Assembly (NCBI RefSeq): GCF_000005505.3
Contig: NC_016133.3
Coordinates: forward strand, 44,357,237 to 44,421,236
Length of the DNA stretch: 64,000 nt
Reading direction: 5' to 3'
Origin: Brachypodium distachyon
Taxonomy: Eukaryota > Streptophyta > Magnoliopsida > Poales > Poaceae
Part shown: one piece after another, positions 58,701 through 64,000 of the stretch
Layout of the letters: every line of letters starts with the position of its first letter
How positions within the stretch are numbered: position 1 is the first letter of the stretch
The notes under the pieces: model-generated
Database searches by the model: none
Told to the model about the DNA's origin: nothing
Seen by the model: the letters and a program-made list of their open reading frames with translations, nothing else
Position numbers and translations under genes: made by a program

Positions 58701-59080
58701 GGCATCATCTCGCTCACGTATTTTAATTAAAAATTTCTGTAACAATGGGCATCATCTAGTTCTTTAAAGTTGTACATGTGCAGCCCTAAACTCGCCTGAG
58801 AAGGTGTTGACGGCCAGCTGGCACGTTGGCTAACTACCCGGTTGTTGCAATATGCAAAAAAAATATACTTAAAATTGTTCTGCCTCTCATTTTGTGATCT
58901 TTCCTCCTAATTTCCCCACCTGCACTGAGAAAAAGATGACACGACTGTCGAATTCTTATTGCCTCTCTTCCTCTCCGCGGCAGACGAGCTTGCTGTTGAG
59001 ATCGAGCCGGACATGGTCCGTTTAGGTCGCGAGGTCGCGAGGCGGACACAAAAGGGCCCGTGTACGGTCTGAATCGCTTT
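55777..59080. other. 3' flank of the host gene and unassigned intergenic sequence
   Basis: The 3' untranslated region presumably occupies the first few hundred bases; no clear polyadenylation signal was recognised. A lone CTCCCTCC end at 56284 has no partner. 57170-57700 is GC-richer and LTR-like in texture, without identifiable termini or genes. Confidence 0.35.
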
Positions 59081-59129
59081 GGGTTGCAGAGTGCGCCCAG
59101 CGGGGTGACCTATTTGGGAACCTTGGCAA

Positions 59130-59240
59130 GCTTAAAATTCGATGAACTTGCTATAATCCATTGATAAAATCTGATATACTTGCTACAATTCATTGACAAA
59201 ATTTGATAAACTTGCTACAATACTCCGATGAACTCTAAAA
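59130..59240. repeat. Short tandem repeat, about 37-bp unit, three diverged copies
   Basis: GA(T/A)(G/A)AACTTGCTA(T/C)AATCCATTGA-type units recur at about 59142, 59178 and 59208. Confidence 0.6.
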
Positions 59241-59930
59241 GTTAACTTCGGTACACACTTTAAGGACAACCACTTTGCCCACTGAAACACCAAACTGATG
59301 GCAAGGTGAGTTTGGTACTTCAGCGGGAGGGGAAGAGCAATACATGGGCCTGCCAGTTGCGATGCACGCCGGCTCACAACCGTCCTCCTCGTTGGATCCC
59401 GGGACGAACGTCTGGAGTAGCGCCGCCTTCGCGCATCCCTCCCCCATCCTCCTCTGGTGTTTCTTCTCAGCTTCGAATCCCCGCTAAAGATCCTCCAATT
59501 TCTAATGCCACCTACCGCGCGCTTCCTCCGCGCTGGTCTACAACGATTCCTTGCAGACGTAGGCGACCAAACGCTCCTCATCTTGCTCGTCGGATCTATG
59601 CGCTCGAAAATGGTGGAGGATGCTGGCGACACGGGAGCTCTCCGGGAGCTCAATCTCCTTCTCCTCCTCCATGATCTCCATCGCCTCTTCGTCCTTCATC
59701 TCAGGCTTTGGCCGACGACGCGCGAGCAAGTAGGGAGCGTTGCGCCTTGGGGTTGCATGAGTCCGACGGCCCGCAGGCACAGCTCCCCGGGTAGCAGGCA
59801 GTGCTCCCCAGCCGGGATGGGCAATCCAGTGGCCGCACACGTTCGTGGAGAACGCAGAAGGAGGCGATGATAGTGGGTTCATGGGCGCGGTGCTTCTCGT
59901 CGGCGAAAGGAGGCGACAAACCCTAAGGTT
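59240..59930 (-). other. GC-rich coding-like block, not identified
   Basis: Minus-strand frames give MKDEEAMEIMEEEKEIELPE, ASILHHFRAHRSDEQDEERL and, in another frame, MGEGCAKAALLQTFVPGSNE. The acidic stretch with MEEEKE looks protein-like, but no family is recognised and stops break it up. It could be a decayed gene fragment. 59930-60350 holds nothing recognisable. Confidence 0.3.
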
Positions 59931-60352
59931 TTGGGGACTGGGAATGAATGTTGTGCGGTGGGGAAATGGGGACGACAGGTCCCCGTTTAAGAAGACCCGG
60001 GTGGGGTAGATGTGCCGCTGACGGGTGAGACAGGCAAAGCCAAAAAAGTTTTGAGTCAGAGAGAGACTTGGTACATTTGTTATTGATGGAACGCAAACCC
60101 GGACCAGATTTGTGTTAAGAATGAGTCCGGCCGGATCGAAAACCGAACTGCGTCGCCGTTCTGGGCCGACGTCAATCCGGCATAAATGGGTCGAACCACT
60201 GGAGTCACCGAGCTAGAATTTCATCACCTGTGATAGTTCCGTGCCTTTCCTTTGTATGGGAGAATCACATGACGTACAGTCTGTGCAGGGCCCCACGGCA
60301 CTTTAACGTTCTTTTCTTTTTCTCAAAAGGGACCGCCCATAAAAGTGGTCTT

Positions 60353-60676
60353 TGTTGTGCAACCTCTGCCGGCTGGCCGGTCCCGGGGTTGCACACCAAA
60401 ATCGTAGTCGAAGGAGTCAATCACACACAGAATCACGAAGTATAGTAAAGTAGATGAACACCAGGGAGTAGAGAGGAACATGAACTCTTTAGTAATTTTT
60501 GATCTCAACAGTACGTACAAGGGGTAGCCTCCTCTCCTTTATATAGACTAGATGGTCCAACTGGGTCAAAGGGATAAAGCCCAAAACTTAACGTTAGTGG
60601 GGGAACGATTCCTCCGGGGGTGGAGGGGGGCGCACGTTTTGGTGGCCCTCCCACCCCAACGATCGGTTTCCCAACA
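60353..60676 (-). mobile_element. 3' LTR of a Copia retrotransposon (324 bp)
   Basis: Read on the minus strand it starts TGTTGGGAAACCGATC and ends GGTTGCACAACA, giving matched TGTTG...CAACA termini. A TATA box (TCTATATAAAGGAG) lies near 60535-60548 on the minus strand. The polypurine tract AAGGGGGAG precedes it directly. GTCTT (60348-60352) would be one copy of the 5-bp target duplication; the other lies off the window. Confidence 0.85.
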
Positions 60677-60686
60677 CTCCCCCTTG
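60677..60686 (-). other. Polypurine tract of the Copia element
   Basis: CAAGGGGGAG on the minus strand, immediately upstream of the LTR start at 60676. Confidence 0.8.
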
Positions 60687-60897
60687 GGCCGATACCCGTA
60701 TATCATATGCCTCAAAAACTCCGGAAAAAAACCAGTGGGAAAAACACATGGAGAAAGAGCGCATGGGATACGTTGCTATGTTGTACAGATTGCCTCGTTA
60801 AAAACCTCATGCGAGAAACATGAGAAAACTCGCTGAGGGAAAAAGAGTACAACCTACTCAATCTCCAAGATGAGTACTTGATCGCCATGATCAAGAT

Positions 60898-63800
60898 TTA
60901 TCGATGAGTATGTGAAGTATCTCCCACTGAACTTTGCATTTCCCTCAGTCTCAACATACCGATTCCACGCACACACCTTTCAAAGGTGGATGCCGGTAGT
61001 GACTTAGTGAACAAATCAACAAGATTTTCACACGACTTAGTATGCAAGACCTTTACCTCGTTCATCTTTTGAAACTCATGTGCATAGAAAAACTTAGGAT
61101 TTATATGATTGGTGAGATTACTCTTCACATAACCTGTTTGTACTTGTGCAACACAAACTGCATTATCTTCATAGATAATGGTGGGGGTCTGGACGGTGTT
61201 CAGCCCACAGGTCTGCTGAATGTGGCAAACCATCCGTCGAAGTCATACACACTGACGTGATGCTTCATATAGTGCTATGATTTCCGAGTGGTTCGTCAAA
61301 GTCGATACAAGACTTTGCTTTGACGATTTCCATGTAACAGCAGTTCCACCACATAGAAAAATATATCCAGTCTGAGACTTAGATGTATGCGGGTCCGACA
61401 AATACCCAGCATCGGCATAGCCTATCAAAGATAGGTCTTGATTCCTTCTATAAAATAGCCCAAGATCTTTGGTCCCTTACAGGTACCAAAAGACATTCTT
61501 AACACCTTTCCAATGCCGTTTGGTAGGTTCAGAGCTGTACCTAGCTAGCAAATTGACGGCGAACGCAATGTCCGACTGTGTACAATTCGCGAGGTACATG
61601 AGTGCTCCAATACCACTCAAGTAAGGAAATTCTGAGCCCAGAACTTTCTCCCCCTCTTCTTTCGGCCTGAAAGGGTCCTTGTCTTGCTGTAATGACCGCC
61701 CAATCATGGGAGTCTTTGAAGGATATGCCTTGTCAAATCCAAATCTTTCCAACACCTTTTGAGTGTAGGTAGACTGGTGCACTACAATCTCATCATGGGA
61801 ATGTTCCAGTTGCAAACCTAAACAGAACTTGGTTTTACCCAAATCCTTCATCTCAAATTCCGACTTCAAGTAGGAACTTGCTTCCTCAATATCCTCGGGT
61901 GTACCGATGATATTCAAATCATCTACGTACACCAAGATTATACAGAATCCATCTTGGGATCGCCGTATAAATACACATGGGCAATCTTCATTGCTCGTGT
62001 AGCCCTTTTCATGTAGAAAATCGCTCAGGCGATTATACCACATTCTACCTGACTGTTTAAGTCCGTACAGTGACTTACTGAGTTGAACATTGTATAGACC
62101 TCTGTTTGATCTGTCTTGGTTCGGAACCGGGAGACCATCAGGCATCCTCATATAAATGTCTGAATCCAAGTTACCATACAGGTAAGCAATAACAACATCC
62201 ATCAATTTCATTTTTAAGTCCATATTAACTGCCATTGAGATCAAATATCTAAAGGTAATTCCATCCATGACCGAGGAGTAGGTTTCCTCATAATCGACCC
62301 CAGGTCATTGAGTAAACCCCTGAGCAACTAACCTTGCTTTGTACCGTACTACCTCATTATTTTCATTTCTCTTGCGGACAAATACCCACTTATAACCGAC
62401 AAGGCGTACGTGGGGAGGGGTTAGACACACAGGTCCAAAAACCTCTCTTTTGTGCAGAGATAATAATTCGGTAGCTATTACCTTCTGCCAATCTTTCCAA
62501 TCCGACATCTTCTTACAATCAGTGAGCGAGTTAGGCTCGGGGTCAAGATCGATGATTGTGGCAGTTTTCTTAGCAAAGTTTATGTCGACATTAGCAGTCG
62601 CTCGGTTTATTGACTCTCCCGTGTTAACATAATCTATGGCCATTTCGTCATGGGGTGCATCATGCGCATCCTCTGTTTCAACAGGATTTCCCATTCCTGG
62701 AGCGAGGTCCTTTAGTTTTTCCGCGCCAACGTGTGCGCTCACATCTCTGTTGGGTGCTTCCACTGTTGGAAGATTAAAGTACGGAATTCCTTGCGCTGGA
62801 GATTCCGTACTTGTGCCAGGTCTCAATGGGCTCCCCTCACTCTCTCGGGGCTTTTTAGTAACCGAGTGTGATAAATCCCCCTTGTCCTTTCTCATCGGGC
62901 GTCCCCGAGTACTTGGGATTTGAGGAACCGGATTTCTCGTCCTTTTAGGCCTTTGGACTCGAGCGGGTAAACCCACAGGATCCTTGGGTATCTCTACCCT
63001 TTCCGGTACATTGCGCGCAGGCACATGTGATTTTGTCACACTTCTCAAGTCACTAAAGTGATCAGGCAGTTGATTCGCTAAAGCATGCAAATCTATTATC
63101 TTTTGGACTTCTCTATGTGTCTCACTTGTGCGCGGGTCATTTGCGTGGATCCCCGTGGCTTGCCACGTCAATTCTCGACTTTTCTCATCAAGAGTTTGAT
63201 TTCCTCCCCGTAAAATCGGGAAGAGATCCTCGTCAAAAATGCAGTCAGCAAAGCGGGCCATAAGACAGTCTCCTGTCATGGGGTCCAGATACCTGATTAT
63301 GGACACAGTCTCATAACCAACGTATATCCCCGACTTATGGAGCGGTCCCAATGCTGATCGCTGAGGGGGTGGAATCGATACATATACCTGGCAACGGAAC
63401 CTACGAAGGTAGGAAATTTTCAGTGCCGACCCTTGCGCTAGTTGGACAGGTGAATAGATGTTGTAGGCCGTGGGTCTATAGTTGATGAGATTTGCGGCAT
63501 GCAACACTGCATGCCCCCAACACGTGGTTGGTAAATTACAACCCCGAAGGAGTGGTCTGGCAATGAATTTAATCCTCTTAATCAATGCCTCCGCTAGTCC
63601 ATTTTGCGTATGGACATGTGGTACAGAGTGCTCAACCTTAATGCCAAGTGCCATACAATAATCATCGAACGCTTTTGAAGAAAATTCTCCAGCATTGTCC
63701 ATTCGAATAGACTTTATACGATGATCCGGGAAATTATTCCTCATTTGTATGATTTGCGACATCAACTTGGCAAAGGCATGGTTCCGTGTAGACAACAAGT

Positions 63801-63984
63801 TAACGCAGGACCATTTAGACGAATCATCTATGAGCACCATGAAGTATCGAAACGGCCCCGAAAGGGGCTGAATCGGACCACATATATCCCCTTGGATGCG
63901 TTCAAAAAACGCAGGGATTTCATCCCTCACTTTCAATGGTGATGGTCGAATGATTAATTTCCCCGTCGCGCATGCCGAGCACAC
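60898..63984 (-). pseudogene. Copia pol (integrase, reverse transcriptase, RNase H), three nonsense codons
   Basis: One minus-strand frame runs the whole way, interrupted only by stops at 62305-62307 (TGA), 61477-61479 (TAA) and 61243-61245 (TGA). Order on the minus strand: end of the integrase zinc finger (CSACATGK), integrase core with D in IQGDICGPI, D in IRMDNAGEF and E in TQNGLAEALIKRI, then reverse transcriptase from HKREVFGPV through GYKWVFVRKR to the active site LVYVDDLNIIG, then RNase H (LIGYADAGYLSD, VSTLTNHSEIIAL, IYEDNAVCVAQ, TNHINPKFFYAHEF). The order integrase before reverse transcriptase identifies Copia. Gag, protease and the 5' LTR lie beyond the right edge. The stops make it non-functional as it stands, but the frame is otherwise intact, so decay is recent. 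Confidence 0.9.
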
Positions 63985-64000
63985 GAAATCATCATGATTC

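Overview
The window looks like nuclear DNA from a grass, most likely a pooid such as a Triticeae species. The evidence is the density of Stowaway MITEs (CTCCCTCCG termini, TA duplications), Tourist/Harbinger MITEs, CACTA elements with GGCGG subterminal repeats, Gypsy and Copia elements, and GT-AG introns. I saw no tRNA, rRNA, CRISPR array or bacterial-style operon.

Layout. 1-2786 is the right part of a CACTA element carrying a decayed Ulp1-like protease gene. 2863-14724 is a Harbinger-like element (TAA duplication) into which an 11-kb CACTA element (3155-14171, TTT duplication) inserted. That CACTA carries a deleted transposase gene, a second gene ending in a dead Ulp1-like domain, hairpin repeat arrays, and three copies of what looks like a Pol III snRNA-type promoter. 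14.7-21.3 kb is TE debris: a fold-back MITE, a 432-bp Helitron inside a Stowaway MITE, a 320-bp direct duplication of that composite, LTR remnants and a gag-like relic. 21294 to about 27076 is a Gypsy element with a 956-bp 5' LTR that contains a ubiquitin-coding fragment. It is cut off in integrase about 350 bp before the host gene.

27424-55776 holds the one intact host gene on the plus strand. Its 25 exons join in frame to a 947-residue protein with a signal peptide, a long lumenal region, one C-terminal membrane span and a KxKxx tail. It resembles the plant-specific family of Arabidopsis At5g58100. Its introns hold about 17 recognisable TE insertions, including nested ones, a LINE relic and a Harbinger-like element with a coding-like membrane-protein stretch, yet every splice junction stays in phase. 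56.1-60.3 kb is intergenic with little recognisable. 60353-64000 is the 3' part of a minus-strand Copia element (3' LTR, PPT, RNase H, RT, integrase) with three nonsense codons, running off the right edge.

The TE genes appear non-functional as they stand. All identifications come from reading translations and repeat structure, with no database search.
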